Below are positions 50,496-59,132 of a stretch of 64,000 bases of DNA, in pieces; the stretch's first letter is position 1; every line of letters starts with the position of its first letter. The position numbers and the translations under genes are program-made. Under the pieces are notes generated by a model. It did not search any database and was not told where the DNA came from. It saw only the letters and a list, made by a program, of their open reading frames with translations. This stretch comes from Candidatus Villigracilis affinis (GTDB lineage: Bacteria > Chloroflexota > Anaerolineae > Anaerolineales > Villigracilaceae), in NCBI GenBank assembly GCA_016718275.1, contig JADKEA010000019.1:516001-580000 (forward strand), written 5' to 3'.

Positions 50496-51446
50496 ATGAC
50501 CTTACTGGATATTCGATTAATAGATACAAATTCAGTTCCCCTTGATGGACTTCCTGCACATGTGGGGAACACGCCGCTCCTCCCGCTTCGCAGGCTGGGC
50601 CTCGGCCTGTCACCACGTGTAAAGGTTTTTGCCAAGGCCGAATGGTTCAACCCCGGCGGCTCGGTCAAAGATCGCCCCGCGTTGAACATTATCCAGAACG
50701 CCATCATCAGCGGTGACCTGGATAATGGCAAGCGTTTGCTTGATTCCACTTCGGGAAATATGGGCATTTCCTATGCCACCTTCGGTGCGGCGCTGGGAAT
50801 CCCTGTCACTTTGGCGTTGCCAGCCAGTGCCAGCCCAGAGCGCATCACCATCCTCAAAGCCCTTGGCGCGGAATTGGTGCTCACCGATCCGCTCGAAGGC
50901 TCAGATGGCGCGATCCTCAAAGCTCGTGAAATGGCTGCGGAAAATCCAGACCTGTATTGGTACGCCAATCAATACAACAATGCTGCGAATTGGCAGGCGC
51001 ATTACCTGTCAACGGGACCTGAGATTTTCGCCCAAACAAACGGACTGGTGACTCATTTCATTACAGGGTTGGGCACCTCCGGCACGTTGATGGGTACGGG
51101 ACGATATTTGCGAGACCAATTACCTGATGTGAAGATTTTGGCTTTCCAACCCGATGCACCTTTCCACGGGCTGGAAGGCCTGAAGCACATGCCTAGTGCG
51201 ATCAAGCCCGGGATCTATGACGAGTCAGTTGCGGGCACCCCGCTTGAGGTCCAGACCGAAGCGGCGCATGAGATGGTGAATCGATTGGCGCGGGAGGAAG
51301 GTCTCTTCGTGGGGATTTCCTCCGGGGCGGCGGCTGTTGCTGCGCTTCAAGTCGCAAGCGAATTGGATGAAGGTGTGGTCGTGACCTTGTTCCCCGATGC
51401 TGGCTATAAATATTTGAGCGATAAAAAGTTATGGGAGGGGAAGTAA
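50496..51446 (+). CDS. cysM: Cysteine synthase, CysM type (CysO-dependent)
   Basis: 316 aa PLP enzyme. The PLP lysine is in NPGGSVKDRPALN, the substrate Ser/Thr/Asn loop in DSTSGNMGISYA, and the phosphate-binding loop in TGLGTSGTLMGTGRYLR. It resembles mycobacterial CysM, including the C-terminal DAGYKYLS, which takes O-phosphoserine and the CysO thiocarboxylate as sulfur donor. This fits the JAB protease, two CysO-like proteins and MoeZ-like enzyme beside it. The start follows AAAAGG; the stop overlaps the next start (TAATG). Confidence 0.9.
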   Translation: MTLLDIRLIDTNSVPLDGLPAHVGNTPLLPLRRLGLGLSPRVKVFAKAEWFNPGGSVKDRPALNIIQNAIISGDLDNGKRLLDSTSGNMGISYATFGAALGIPVTLALPASASPERITILKALGAELVLTDPLEGSDGAILKAREMAAENPDLYWYANQYNNAANWQAHYLSTGPEIFAQTNGLVTHFITGLGTSGTLMGTGRYLRDQLPDVKILAFQPDAPFHGLEGLKHMPSAIKPGIYDESVAGTPLEVQTEAAHEMVNRLAREEGLFVGISSGAAAVAALQVASELDEGVVVTLFPDAGYKYLSDKKLWEGK

Positions 51447-51856
51447 TGCTGGCTGTCTCAAATGATTTGATCGAGCAAATCAACAAACACGTAGAGGAAG
51501 CCTACCCTGAAGAGGGGGCTGGTTTTTTGATCGGTGTGGAAGGCGAAGTAAAGCAGATATTATCTTTGCCCAACGCGCGCGAGGACGAGGCACGCCACAA
51601 TCGGTTTTTGTTTACGCCTGAAGATTATCTCAAAGCTGAGTTGAAGGCCGATAGCCTCGGACTGAGCCTGATCGGTGTTTTTCACTCCCACCCCGATTGC
51701 CCGAATATCCCCTCTGAATATGACCGTGAATGGGCACAGCCGTTTTTCTCCTACATCATCACGCGTGTGGATGCAGGCAAATCGATCAGTCATCGTTCAT
51801 GGCGATTGCTGGAAGATCGTTCGAAGTATGAAGAAGAAGAGATTTCGATTCAATAA
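51446..51856 (+). CDS. mec: JAB/JAMM metalloprotease, Mec-like
   Basis: 136 aa from ATG 51446 (TAATG overlap with cysM). The JAMM zinc motif is complete: Glu in EEGAGFLIGVEGE and GVFHSHPDCPNIPSEYD (HxH-P-x7-S-x2-D). In mycobacteria Mec hydrolyses the CysO-cysteine adduct formed by CysM and frees cysteine. Co-location with cysM and CysO supports the same step here. Confidence 0.9.
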   Translation: MLAVSNDLIEQINKHVEEAYPEEGAGFLIGVEGEVKQILSLPNAREDEARHNRFLFTPEDYLKAELKADSLGLSLIGVFHSHPDCPNIPSEYDREWAQPFFSYIITRVDAGKSISHRSWRLLEDRSKYEEEEISIQ

Positions 51857-51904
51857 AAATTCTGGCGGTTGAGAATCGCCAAATAAAAAACAGGATACCT
51901 TAAC

Positions 51905-52399
51905 ATGACATCACAACCCTTACAAAAAGTGGATCACTCTGCATTAAAGGCAAACCAATACTTCATCATTTCGTTGGGCGTGCTTGCTTTTATTTTCAAC
52001 CAGCCGATCCTCGCGGCTTTCGTCGCGTTGATGATGGGGCTTGGCACCGTTTTGAAGAAACCGGGTTTTGGCTTTATCTACACGTCCCTGCTCAAGCCGC
52101 GCGGATGGATGAAACCCGATGTGTTGGATGACAACCCCGAACCGCATCGCTTTGCGCAATTCGTCGGATTTTTGTTCATGGCTGGTGGTTCCGCCGCATT
52201 GTTCCTCGGTTCGGCGGTTCTGGGCTGGACCCTGGTGTGGATCGTCGTTGCGCTGGCTTCGCTGAATGCCTTTGGCGGTTTCTGCGTGGGATGCGCCATG
52301 TACTACTGGCTGGTGCGCCTGAATGTGCCTGGCTTTGGCAAACAGCCGCCCGCAGGGACTTTCCCCGGCATGAAGCCGAAAGCAGGAGCTGCGGCATGA
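51905..52399 (+). CDS. DUF4395 membrane protein
   Basis: 164 aa with about four helices. Family features are FNQPILAAFVALMMGLGTVL, FAQFVGFLFMAGGSAALFLG and the Cys pair GGFCVGCAMYYWLVRLN. DUF4395 proteins often lie beside thioredoxin-like genes, as here (4-base overlap with the next gene), suggesting a membrane redox or thiol-transport role. The FCVGC motif would allow a disulfide. Function is otherwise unknown. Confidence 0.82.
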   Translation: MTSQPLQKVDHSALKANQYFIISLGVLAFIFNQPILAAFVALMMGLGTVLKKPGFGFIYTSLLKPRGWMKPDVLDDNPEPHRFAQFVGFLFMAGGSAALFLGSAVLGWTLVWIVVALASLNAFGGFCVGCAMYYWLVRLNVPGFGKQPPAGTFPGMKPKAGAAA

Positions 52400-52803
52400 G
52401 TTCAGATATCCTGTTGCGTTTTGCTTTTGCAATTGGTATTATATTTTTAGGCGTGGGCGTCAACTGGTTATTTAATAGGCGGTTGATCTCACGCGCAAAA
52501 GGCGGCATTGGCTCATTGTTTAACACTTTGCCGAACAAGCCCACCATCGTCTATTTCACCACGCCAGATTGTGCGCCGTGCAAAACCGTGCAGCGCCCTG
52601 CGCTTGAAAAGTTGACCAATCTGCTCGGCGAAAAATTGCACGTCGTTGAAATTGACGCGACCCAGCAGCCCGAGGTCGCGAAGACTTGGGGCGTGATGAG
52701 CGTCCCGACCACGTTTTTGCTCAATTCCCGCGGCGAGGCACGCTATGTCAATAATGGCGTGGCGCGGGTTGAAAAGTTGATGGAACAGATACAGACTTTG
52801 TAA
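52396..52803 (+). CDS. Thioredoxin-family protein, membrane-anchored
   Basis: 135 aa from ATG 52396, overlapping the DUF4395 stop by ATGA. An N-terminal helix (LLRFAFAIGIIFLGVGVNWL) anchors a thioredoxin domain with YFTTPDCAPCKTVQRPALEK (CxxC active site) and cis-Pro in VMSVPTTFLL. Unlike the UGA-containing relative at 46899, both redox Cys are normal. It probably passes electrons to DUF4395 or to the sulfur-transfer proteins; that link is inferred from position. Confidence 0.88.
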   Translation: MSSDILLRFAFAIGIIFLGVGVNWLFNRRLISRAKGGIGSLFNTLPNKPTIVYFTTPDCAPCKTVQRPALEKLTNLLGEKLHVVEIDATQQPEVAKTWGVMSVPTTFLLNSRGEARYVNNGVARVEKLMEQIQTL

Positions 52804-52807
52804 ACCG

Positions 52808-52895
52808 ATTAAACACGAAGGACACTACGGTCACAAAGGAAAACCTTAAGTCCGTGTTTCCTTCGTGTACTTCGTGCCCTTTGTGTTTAAGTTTT
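52808..52895. repeat. Inverted degenerate repeat (ACACGAAGGACAC / CTTCGTGTACTTCGTG)
   Basis: The gap between the thioredoxin and CysO genes is filled by AAACACGAAGGACACTACGG and, later, CCGTGTTTCCTTCGTGTACT, partly inverted copies that can form a long imperfect hairpin inside the operon. Confidence 0.5.
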
Positions 52896-52921
52896 TTCAA
52901 AATTATTTTAGGAGACTCTAC

Positions 52922-53194
52922 ATGCCCGTTTTGCGAATCCCGACCCCGTTGCGTGCTTATACCAGCGGACAATCTGAAGTGACTGTCAGTGGCGCGAATA
53001 TTTCAGAAGCGCTGACTGACCTGACCAATCAATTTCCGACGATCAAGCCGCATATATTCAACGACGGCGGGGAACTGCGTCCGTTCGTCAATTTGTTTGT
53101 TGGCGAACATAACATCAAGGATTTGCAGGGCGTGGATACGCCGATCAAGGATGGCGATAAAGTGATGTTGATCCCGTCCATTGCTGGAGGTTAA
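52922..53194 (+). CDS. cysO: CysO/MoaD-family sulfur carrier (copy 2)
   Basis: 90 aa from ATG 52922 (AGGAGA upstream). Beta-grasp protein with C-terminal IPSIAGG; aligned with its paralogue at 49908 over PTIKPHIFNDGGELRPFVNL. Directly precedes the MoeZ-like activating enzyme (1-base gap), the arrangement expected for CysO: adenylation at Gly-Gly, sulfur transfer to a thiocarboxylate, then use by CysM. Confidence 0.88.
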   Translation: MPVLRIPTPLRAYTSGQSEVTVSGANISEALTDLTNQFPTIKPHIFNDGGELRPFVNLFVGEHNIKDLQGVDTPIKDGDKVMLIPSIAGG

Positions 53195-53195
53195 T

Positions 53196-54350
53196 ATGCT
53201 GCCTGAATTAAATCACGAAGAAATTTTGCGTTACTCGCGTCACCTGTTGATCCCCGAAGTGGGATTGGAAGGTCAACGCAAGCTGAAGAATTCGTCCGCG
53301 TTGATTGTGGGAACTGGCGGGTTGGGGTCGCCTGTTTCGTTGTATCTGGCCGCGGCGGGTGTGGGGCGCATCGGTCTGGTCGATTACGATACCGTTGACT
53401 CGTCGAATCTCCAACGGCAGATCATCCACGGCACATCCACCATCGGCAAATTGAAAGTGGAAAGCGCGAAGGCGAAACTGCTCGACCTGAATCCCGATAT
53501 TCAAGTGGATACCTACAACGAGCCGTACACTTCCGAAAACGCGATGCGCATCGCCAAAGATTACGACATCATCCTCGACGGCACCGATAATTTTCCCACC
53601 CGTTATCTCACCAATGATGTGGCGGTGTTTCTCGGCAAGCCGAATGTGTACGCATCCATCTTCCGCTTTGACGGGCAGGTGAGTGTGTTCTACGCCAAGG
53701 AAGGGCCGTGCTATCGCTGTCTCTTCCCCGAACCGCCGCCGCCCGGGCTTGTCCCTTCGTGCGCGGAGGGCGGCGTGCTCGGCGTGCTGCCCGGCACGAT
53801 CGGCACACTGCAAGCCACCGAAGCGCTGAAAGTTTTGCTCGGCATCGGTGACCCGATGATCGGCCGCCTGCTGTTGTACAACGCGCTCGACATGTCGTTC
53901 GACTTCGTCAAGCTCAAGAAGAATCCCAAATGCCGCGTGTGCGGACCGAATGCCGACATCAAGGAATTGATCGACTACGAAGAATTCTGCGGCGTCCCCG
54001 GCCATGATCACGAAGAAGGATCGGCTGGCGCAGGCCTCGATATTACGTCTGTGGAATTAAAAGAGCGCATCTCACTTACCCCGAGCCTGATCCTGCTCGA
54101 TGTGCGAGAGCCTCACGAGTTGGAGATCTCCGCCCTGCCCAACGCCGTGAACATTCCCCTCGGTCAACTGGCGGGACGATTAACCGAATTAAACAGCGCC
54201 GATGACATGGTCGTTTTCTGCAAAGGCGGAACCCGCTCCGCGCGCGCGCTTGAATTGCTCGCCAGCGCTGGCTTCAAGAAGGTAAAGAACTTGAAGGGCG
54301 GAATCAATTCATGGGCAAAGGAAGTGGATACGAGTTTGCCGATTTATTAG
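53196..54350 (+). CDS. moeZ: MoeZ-like E1 adenylyltransferase with rhodanese domain
   Basis: 384 aa. The ThiF/MoeB domain (about 1-250) has RYSRHLLIPEVG, the nucleotide-binding VGTGGLGSPVSLYLAAAGVG, PSCAEGGVLGVLPG and zinc-type Cys pairs CYRC and CRVC. The rhodanese domain (about 280-384) has LLDVREPHELEISALPNA and the active loop VFCKGGTRSARALE. It activates CysO/MoaD C-termini with ATP and transfers sulfur from its rhodanese Cys. Together with CysO, CysM and Mec this completes the pathway. Confidence 0.93.
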   Translation: MLPELNHEEILRYSRHLLIPEVGLEGQRKLKNSSALIVGTGGLGSPVSLYLAAAGVGRIGLVDYDTVDSSNLQRQIIHGTSTIGKLKVESAKAKLLDLNPDIQVDTYNEPYTSENAMRIAKDYDIILDGTDNFPTRYLTNDVAVFLGKPNVYASIFRFDGQVSVFYAKEGPCYRCLFPEPPPPGLVPSCAEGGVLGVLPGTIGTLQATEALKVLLGIGDPMIGRLLLYNALDMSFDFVKLKKNPKCRVCGPNADIKELIDYEEFCGVPGHDHEEGSAGAGLDITSVELKERISLTPSLILLDVREPHELEISALPNAVNIPLGQLAGRLTELNSADDMVVFCKGGTRSARALELLASAGFKKVKNLKGGINSWAKEVDTSLPIY

Positions 54351-54439
54351 GGGTTGAAGGTTGCAGGTTGGAAGGTTTGAAAGCCTTGGTCGTTGGTCGT
54401 CGAGAGGCGTATTGAGACCAAGATGATATGGATGAAAGA

Positions 54440-54475
54440 AGAACTCCCGTCGAGATTTCGGCGGGAGTTCTGTTA
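54440..54475. terminator. Terminator between the cysteine operon and cupin gene
   Basis: AGAACTCCCG (54440-54449) and CGGGAGTTCT (54462-54471) form a 10-bp stem; GTTATTTCT follows on + and TCTTTC on minus. Genes converge here. Confidence 0.75.
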
Positions 54476-54495
54476 TTTCTATCTGTATTTCTTGC

Positions 54496-55056
54496 TCACT
54501 GCGCGACTCCGATCAACTCAGCCAGCAAGCCGACCGTGGCGTTTAAAATTTTCTGCGTGCGGATCGGAATGCGGCCATCATAACCGCCATGCTTACCCAG
54601 AGTTCGTAAAATGGCGAAGGAAAGCAGGGCATTTTTCGGCTGGCCGTTTGCATTGAGTTGATTCGGTCCAAGGTCTGCAATTGTAGAGAAAACACCGAGC
54701 GTATCTTGTACCGCCTGCGGACTTGGTTTGTCAAACTGCGAGCGTTGACGCATGACCAATTCCGTTTGACCGTTGTTCCACGGGTGGATGTGCTTTTGCG
54801 TGGGAGGCAATACGACTACATCTCCCGCTTTTGCATTTCGTTTTTTGCCATCCAGCCTGTATTTGCATTCGCCGGAGATGATCTCGAAGGTTTCCGTCCA
54901 GGTCATGTGAAGGTGTTCGGCGACATCCGGCCTTGCCCCCACAGGCATGTGATATTCAAGATAAAAGCCCATGCCCTTGGTTTCCACGTCCGTTTCAAGG
55001 ACGGTAATCGTGGTCTTTGAACTTGGGTTGGTGATGACATGTCCGGCACGGATCAT
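54496..55056 (-). CDS. Cupin-domain protein
   Basis: 186 aa from ATG 55056 (a longer frame to 55140 adds unlike sequence). A single double-stranded beta-helix shows PDVAEHLHMTWTETFEIISG (metal ligands HxH...E) and second motif PTQKHIHPWNNG. Linking strand LDGKKRNAKAGDVVVLP is typical. Role unknown: cupins of this size may be isomerases, dioxygenases or sugar-binding proteins. Confidence 0.8.
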   Translation of the reverse strand: MIRAGHVITNPSSKTTITVLETDVETKGMGFYLEYHMPVGARPDVAEHLHMTWTETFEIISGECKYRLDGKKRNAKAGDVVVLPPTQKHIHPWNNGQTELVMRQRSQFDKPSPQAVQDTLGVFSTIADLGPNQLNANGQPKNALLSFAILRTLGKHGGYDGRIPIRTQKILNATVGLLAELIGVAQ

Positions 55057-55098
55057 AAGGTTTGCTCCAAAGTGGATAAGTTTGCGAGCTGTGGATTC

Positions 55099-55338
55099 AT
55101 GCCCCGCCCTCTCCGCGTTTTCCTCTGTCATGCCTCGCAAGACAAGCCCGCTGTACGGGAGTTGTATAACGCGCTCAAGTCAGAGGGTTGGATTGACCCG
55201 TGGTTGGATAAGGCAAAAATCCTGCCCGGGCAAGATTGGGAATTTGTCATTGAAGCTACGATGGCTAGAGGAATCCGTTATGCCTACGATATTGCACTGG
55301 AAAACCAGAAGAAACGCATTTTATCTTGCCTTGGATGA
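55099..55338 (+). pseudogene. TIR-domain gene fragment, truncated
   Basis: From ATG 55099 the first half of a TIR domain is clear: box 1 LRVFLCHASQDKPAVREL and box 2-type region WIDPWLDKAKILPGQDWEF, up to FVIEATMA near 55262. After that the frame runs into unrelated sequence that is coding on the other strand and stops at 55338. The distal strands and helices and any fused sensor domain are missing. Bacterial TIR proteins often cleave NAD as defence effectors; this copy cannot be functional as read. Confidence 0.65.
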
Positions 55339-56250
55339 TTGCAATGTGCCGAATTACGTATTGCATTGGGTGGTTATTTGGGAAGCCATTTGGATCAAAT
55401 CCGTTTTCGATATAAGCCATTTTGAAATCTAAATATCCAGCAGTTTCCAGCGATGGATTGTTGGTTACACTTTTAGTGAATTCCAGTCTGTCAGTATTTA
55501 GGGGAAAACGTGGGTCGTTGATAAAAACATCTGAGAGTTTCGATAAATCAGAAGACTGTTTTGCCTCTACTTCGATATCGTGTGAGGCCTTGATTTTTTG
55601 CATGACTTCTTCAGTTTCAGGTGTGTCTGGAATATCGATAGTTGTTCCAACAAAGGTGAGCGTTTTATATATTCCCGCAGTTCCTCTTCACTCCATTCGC
55701 CCATCCATGAAGACGCTTTCCCGTCTGAAATGATAAATGTGGCTGGGTCATACATCAGAAAAGGCCCAGGACCGTTCCCGTTGGCAAGGCGTGGATCATG
55801 ATTTAAGAATAGCAGATAGCTTTTTCCAGAATCAGGAGTTAGAGCTTTGGTTGGTCGAGTGCCAATCTTCGCCGGCGCCGCCAAATGTCCCAATGGTACA
55901 TTTTCGTTTCAGGTTGATGCCTTTATCCTCATCAGTTGTATGCCATAAAATTTCTTGAATGGAGTTGATATCTTCTGGCAGTTTTCCGTTTGGGGTATTC
56001 CATCGGCTGGGGAGTGTAGAAGTAAAATGCCCTACTACAACCGTATCTGTTTCATAAATCAGGTCATCGAGGCTTTTTTCAGGGTATGAGCCACTTTCGG
56101 AAGACAAAAGGAAGGGTTGACGCGCCTCTTCTTTTGTGACGTTAAATGGCGTAGCCCACCTTAAGAGACAATCCCGAACAAAACCAAGACGAATGGGATG
56201 GGCTTGGTTTTGAAAATTCTGGATGGGTTTTATTGTAAAAACAAGACCTC
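55265..56250 (-). pseudogene. Broken gene for a Chloroflexota-type hypothetical protein, at least two frameshifts
   Basis: Three minus-strand frames belong together. Frame 1 (about 56250-55890): DDLIYETDTVVVGHFTSTLP, SRWNTPNGKLPE. Frame 2 (about 55890-55675): PTKALTPDSGKSYLLFLNHD, PFLMYDPATFIISDG. Frame 3 (about 55675-55300): TFVGTTIDIPDTPETEEVMQ and onward. The 2-to-3 shift lies at an AAAA run near 55669-55672 that one more A would repair. No N-terminal signal or start is evident, so the 5' end may also be lost. The pattern (VVVG..TSxLPSRWNTPNG, then GxxxLLFL) recalls secreted proteins common in Anaerolineae, of unknown role. Decay or indel errors are both possible. Confidence 0.6.
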
Positions 56251-56281
56251 CGAGAGTTTCAAAACTCCAGAGGCTTTTTTT
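56247..56281 (+). terminator. Terminator upstream of the Cbs gene
   Basis: CCTC...GAGTTT (56247-56259) pairs with AAACTC...GAGG (56262-56273) with small internal bulges, then T7. No intact + strand gene lies upstream, only the TIR fragment, so it may be a relic or a leader signal for the gene at 56358. Confidence 0.6.
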
Positions 56282-56357
56282 ATGCCTCGCACTCCCCACC
56301 GATAACTATTCACTGTTCACTCCTCGCGGTAAAATACCCACAACCAAAGGAGAGAGA

Positions 56358-57773
56358 ATGACAACAGGATTACCCGAATCAAAAGCGAAACGTGTCTTTA
56401 ATAATGTACTTGGCGCAATGGGCAATACGCCGCTTGTCAAACTGGAGCGGATCGGGCGCGACCTGCCTGTTCCGCTGTATGCGAAATTGGAATTTATGAA
56501 TCCCGGCGGTTCGGTCAAGGACCGTGTGGGGGCGAATATCGTCGAGCAGGCCGAGAAGCGGGGCGAGATCAAGCCTGGTGGAACCATTGTCGAGGCCACA
56601 TCAGGCAACACAGGCGTCGGCCTTGCAATTGCGGCGGCGCTCAAAGGCTACAAGACCATCTTTGTCATGCCTGATAAGATGAGCAACGAAAAGATTTTAT
56701 TGTTACGTGCTTATGGCGCGAAGGTGGTCATCACTCCAACGGCGGTCGGACCTGATGATCCGCGCTCGTATTATGAAGTGGCGAAGAAGTTCGCGCGCGA
56801 AACCCCCAATGCGATTTTAGCGAATCAATATCACAACCCCGATAACCCGAAAACCCACGAGCTGAGCACTGGCCCCGAGTTGTGGGAGCAGACCGATGGC
56901 AAGTTGACCGATGTCATCATCGGCATTGGCACAGGCGGAACCATCACCGGTGTGGGGCGTTATCTCAAATCCAAGAATCCGAACATTACGATTGTGGGCA
57001 TTGATATCGAAGGTTCGATCCTCACCGAGATCTGGCAGAACAAAGGCATCATTCCTCCGGGCGCGTATCCCAAAACTTATAAAGTGGAAGGCATTGGCGA
57101 AGACTTCTTGCCGTCCACGATGGATATCAATTATGTGGATGCCATCGAACGCGCGGGAGATAAAGAGTCGTTTTATTGGGCGCGTCAACTCGTACGGCAG
57201 GAAGGCATTTTCGCGGGCGGCTCCTCTGGCTCCGCGATTGCAGGCGCGATCAAATATTGCCGCAAGCTGACTCCCGACCGCCTGCCCGTGGTCATTCTCC
57301 CTGATTCTGGTTCGCGTTATCTTTCAAAATTTTATGATGACAAGTGGATGCGCGAATTCGGATTCCTCTCGATGGAATTCGGAGAAACGGCTCTGGGCGA
57401 CCTGTTGATTGCGAAGCCAAACAAGGCATTGATCACCGCGACAATTGGTGACTCGGTCCGCAAGGTGGTTTCAGTGATGCACCAGAATGCAGTATCGCAA
57501 ATGCCAGTCGTCGGCGCGGATGGATCGTTGGTCGGTCTCATCGAAGAAGTGGACTTGCTCAATCACATGCTCGAAAAGCACGAACACAGCAACGATGAAA
57601 AGATCGATGCGCTCGTGCAAAATGCAGGCGCGGTCTTCCCGCCTGAAACTCCGCTCGAAGAAGCCATGCCCTCGCTCACATCGGGCTATGCGTTGATCGT
57701 GGTGGACCACGGCAAGCCTGTCGGCATCCTCACAAAGATCGATGTGCTGGATTACGTGGCAGGGAAGATTTAA
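56358..57773 (+). CDS. cbs: Cystathionine beta-synthase / cysteine synthase with CBS domain pair
   Basis: 471 aa from ATG 56358 (AAAGGAG upstream). PLP domain (about 1-330): lysine in NPGGSVKDRVGANI, EATSGNTGVGLA, and glycine loop GIGTGGTITGVGRYLK. Two CBS motifs follow (about 345-400 and 420-471: VVSVMHQNAVSQMPVVGADG; IVVDHGKPVGILTKIDVLD). The layout matches bacterial CBS enzymes that condense serine or an activated serine with homocysteine or sulfide; the CBS pair may sense adenosyl ligands. Second cysteine-related PLP enzyme within 6 kb. Confidence 0.92.
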   Translation: MTTGLPESKAKRVFNNVLGAMGNTPLVKLERIGRDLPVPLYAKLEFMNPGGSVKDRVGANIVEQAEKRGEIKPGGTIVEATSGNTGVGLAIAAALKGYKTIFVMPDKMSNEKILLLRAYGAKVVITPTAVGPDDPRSYYEVAKKFARETPNAILANQYHNPDNPKTHELSTGPELWEQTDGKLTDVIIGIGTGGTITGVGRYLKSKNPNITIVGIDIEGSILTEIWQNKGIIPPGAYPKTYKVEGIGEDFLPSTMDINYVDAIERAGDKESFYWARQLVRQEGIFAGGSSGSAIAGAIKYCRKLTPDRLPVVILPDSGSRYLSKFYDDKWMREFGFLSMEFGETALGDLLIAKPNKALITATIGDSVRKVVSVMHQNAVSQMPVVGADGSLVGLIEEVDLLNHMLEKHEHSNDEKIDALVQNAGAVFPPETPLEEAMPSLTSGYALIVVDHGKPVGILTKIDVLDYVAGKI

Positions 57774-57826
57774 GGCGATTTGAGTGCCCAGTTGAGAGCT
57801 AAACTTTCAACTGGGCAAGAGAACTT

Positions 57827-58297
57827 ATGATACCTTTCCTGTTGCGAGTCTGGCGCACCCTGCCTTTGTGGGTGCATTTTCTGGCGGCGAAGCTGGTGCG
57901 TCCCAGATTCCGTGCGGCGGTGGCGGCGCTGATCTTCAACGAGCAGGGACAAGTGCTGCTGTTCAAGCATACCTACCGCAAATTCGAGTGGGGCATCCCT
58001 GCGGGCGGATTGGAATATCGCGAGCAGCCTGTCGATGCGATCAAGCGTGAATTTTTTGAAGAAGCGGGGATGCAGATCCAGGTTGAGCGGCTGCTGACTG
58101 TTGTCAGCGCGCGGGAAGATCATCATTTGGGCGTGATCTATCTCTGCAAGATTTTAAGCGGCGAGTTCAAGGCATCTCATGAGATTTCAGAGATGAAATA
58201 TTTCCCCGTCGATGAATTGCCCGCGATGATGCTCACCACGGAAAAAGAATTGATAAAATGGGCGGTGGAAAATCAGAAAACGGATAAACGCAGATAA
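57827..58297 (+). CDS. Nudix hydrolase
   Basis: 156 aa with a complete Nudix box GGLEYREQPVDAIKREFFEE followed by AGM (G-x5-E-x7-REUxEExGU). A hydrophobic start LRVWRTLPLWVHFLAAKLV precedes RAAVAALIFNEQGQVLLFKH. It hydrolyses a nucleoside diphosphate linked to X in the cytoplasm; the substrate is not evident. Confidence 0.88.
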   Translation: MIPFLLRVWRTLPLWVHFLAAKLVRPRFRAAVAALIFNEQGQVLLFKHTYRKFEWGIPAGGLEYREQPVDAIKREFFEEAGMQIQVERLLTVVSAREDHHLGVIYLCKILSGEFKASHEISEMKYFPVDELPAMMLTTEKELIKWAVENQKTDKRR

Positions 58298-58370
58298 ACA
58301 TAAGAATTATCCCCTGCTTTTCATCCACTACCATCTAATTGATCTGTGTTCATCTGTGGTTAAAAAGGAA
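58281..58370. repeat. Degenerate words CGGATAAACGCAGATAAAC and GATCTGTGTTCATCTGTGG
   Basis: The two phrases flank the gap between the Nudix and crcB genes and are imperfect inverted copies. Versions occur at 21175-21192. No fluoride-riboswitch core is seen in this gap. Confidence 0.4.
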
Positions 58371-58375
58371 ATCAT

Positions 58376-58759
58376 TTGACCAATATTCTCCTCGTCGGCT
58401 TCGGTGGATTTATCGGTTCCATTCTGCGTTATCTTGCAAGCGGATATGTTCAACAGGCTTCGAAAAGCGTGGGCTTTCCCTATGGCACGCTCGTGGTCAA
58501 TGTGATCGGCTGTTTTGTCATCGGCTTTCTTGCCCAGCTTGCTGAAACACGCGGGTTTTTTACCACCGAATCGCGTCTGTTCATCTTTGTCGGAATCCTT
58601 GGCGGATTCACCACATTCTCTTCGTTCGGAAACGAAACGCTCAACCTTGCGCGTGATAGTCAAATGATGAGCGCGCTGGCGAATATCGGTGCGAATGTGA
58701 TCATCGGCCTCTTTGCCGTGTGGTTGGGGCGCACGGTCTCGTATTTGATTTGGAGATAA
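58376..58759 (+). CDS. crcB: Fluoride exporter CrcB/Fluc
   Basis: 127 aa with four membrane helices, dimeric fluoride channel. TTG start at 58376 follows AAAGGA. Family motifs: GFGGFIGSILRYLAS, GTLVVNVIGCFVIGF with pore Asn, and GGFTTFSSFGNETLNL with the Phe residues lining the pore. The DUF190 gene follows within 3 bases, a common partner. No riboswitch-like GGNGAUGG leader is visible. Confidence 0.93.
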   Translation: MTNILLVGFGGFIGSILRYLASGYVQQASKSVGFPYGTLVVNVIGCFVIGFLAQLAETRGFFTTESRLFIFVGILGGFTTFSSFGNETLNLARDSQMMSALANIGANVIIGLFAVWLGRTVSYLIWR

Positions 58760-58761
58760 CC

Positions 58762-59109
58762 ATGCACCTGCCCGAAGAAGGTTCCCTGCTCCGCATTTTC
58801 ATTGGCGAATCAGATAGGCACGAGCACAAACCGCTTTACGAATGGATCGTCTTGCAAGCCCGCGAGCAGGGACTTGCAGGCGCGACCGTTTTACGCGGTA
58901 TCATGGGCTTCGGCGCGAATACCCGCATCATCCACACGTTCAAGATCGAACGTCTTTCTGAAGACATGCCGATGGTGGTCGAGATCGTGGATACTCAGGA
59001 AAAGCTTGAAGCCTTTCTCGAATTGATCGATCCACATATCAAAGCGGGTCTCGTCACTCTCGAAAAAGCGCAAATCAAATTCTATCGGGCCGATCAAACC
59101 GCCCGCTGA
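58762..59109 (+). CDS. DUF190 protein, CrcB partner
   Basis: 115 aa from ATG 58762. DUF190 has a PII-like fold; motifs here are EGSLLRIFIGESDRH, YEWIVLQAREQGLAGATVLR and GIMGFGANTRI. It is typically encoded beside crcB and may sense ligands for fluoride export. It begins 2 bases after the crcB stop. Confidence 0.9.
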   Translation: MHLPEEGSLLRIFIGESDRHEHKPLYEWIVLQAREQGLAGATVLRGIMGFGANTRIIHTFKIERLSEDMPMVVEIVDTQEKLEAFLELIDPHIKAGLVTLEKAQIKFYRADQTAR

Positions 59110-59132
59110 AAACTCAACATTGGAGATCGTAC

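Noticed and set aside
58298..58375. Fluoride riboswitch upstream of crcB
   Set aside because: The 78-base gap contains repeat-like words and none of the crcB-motif core.
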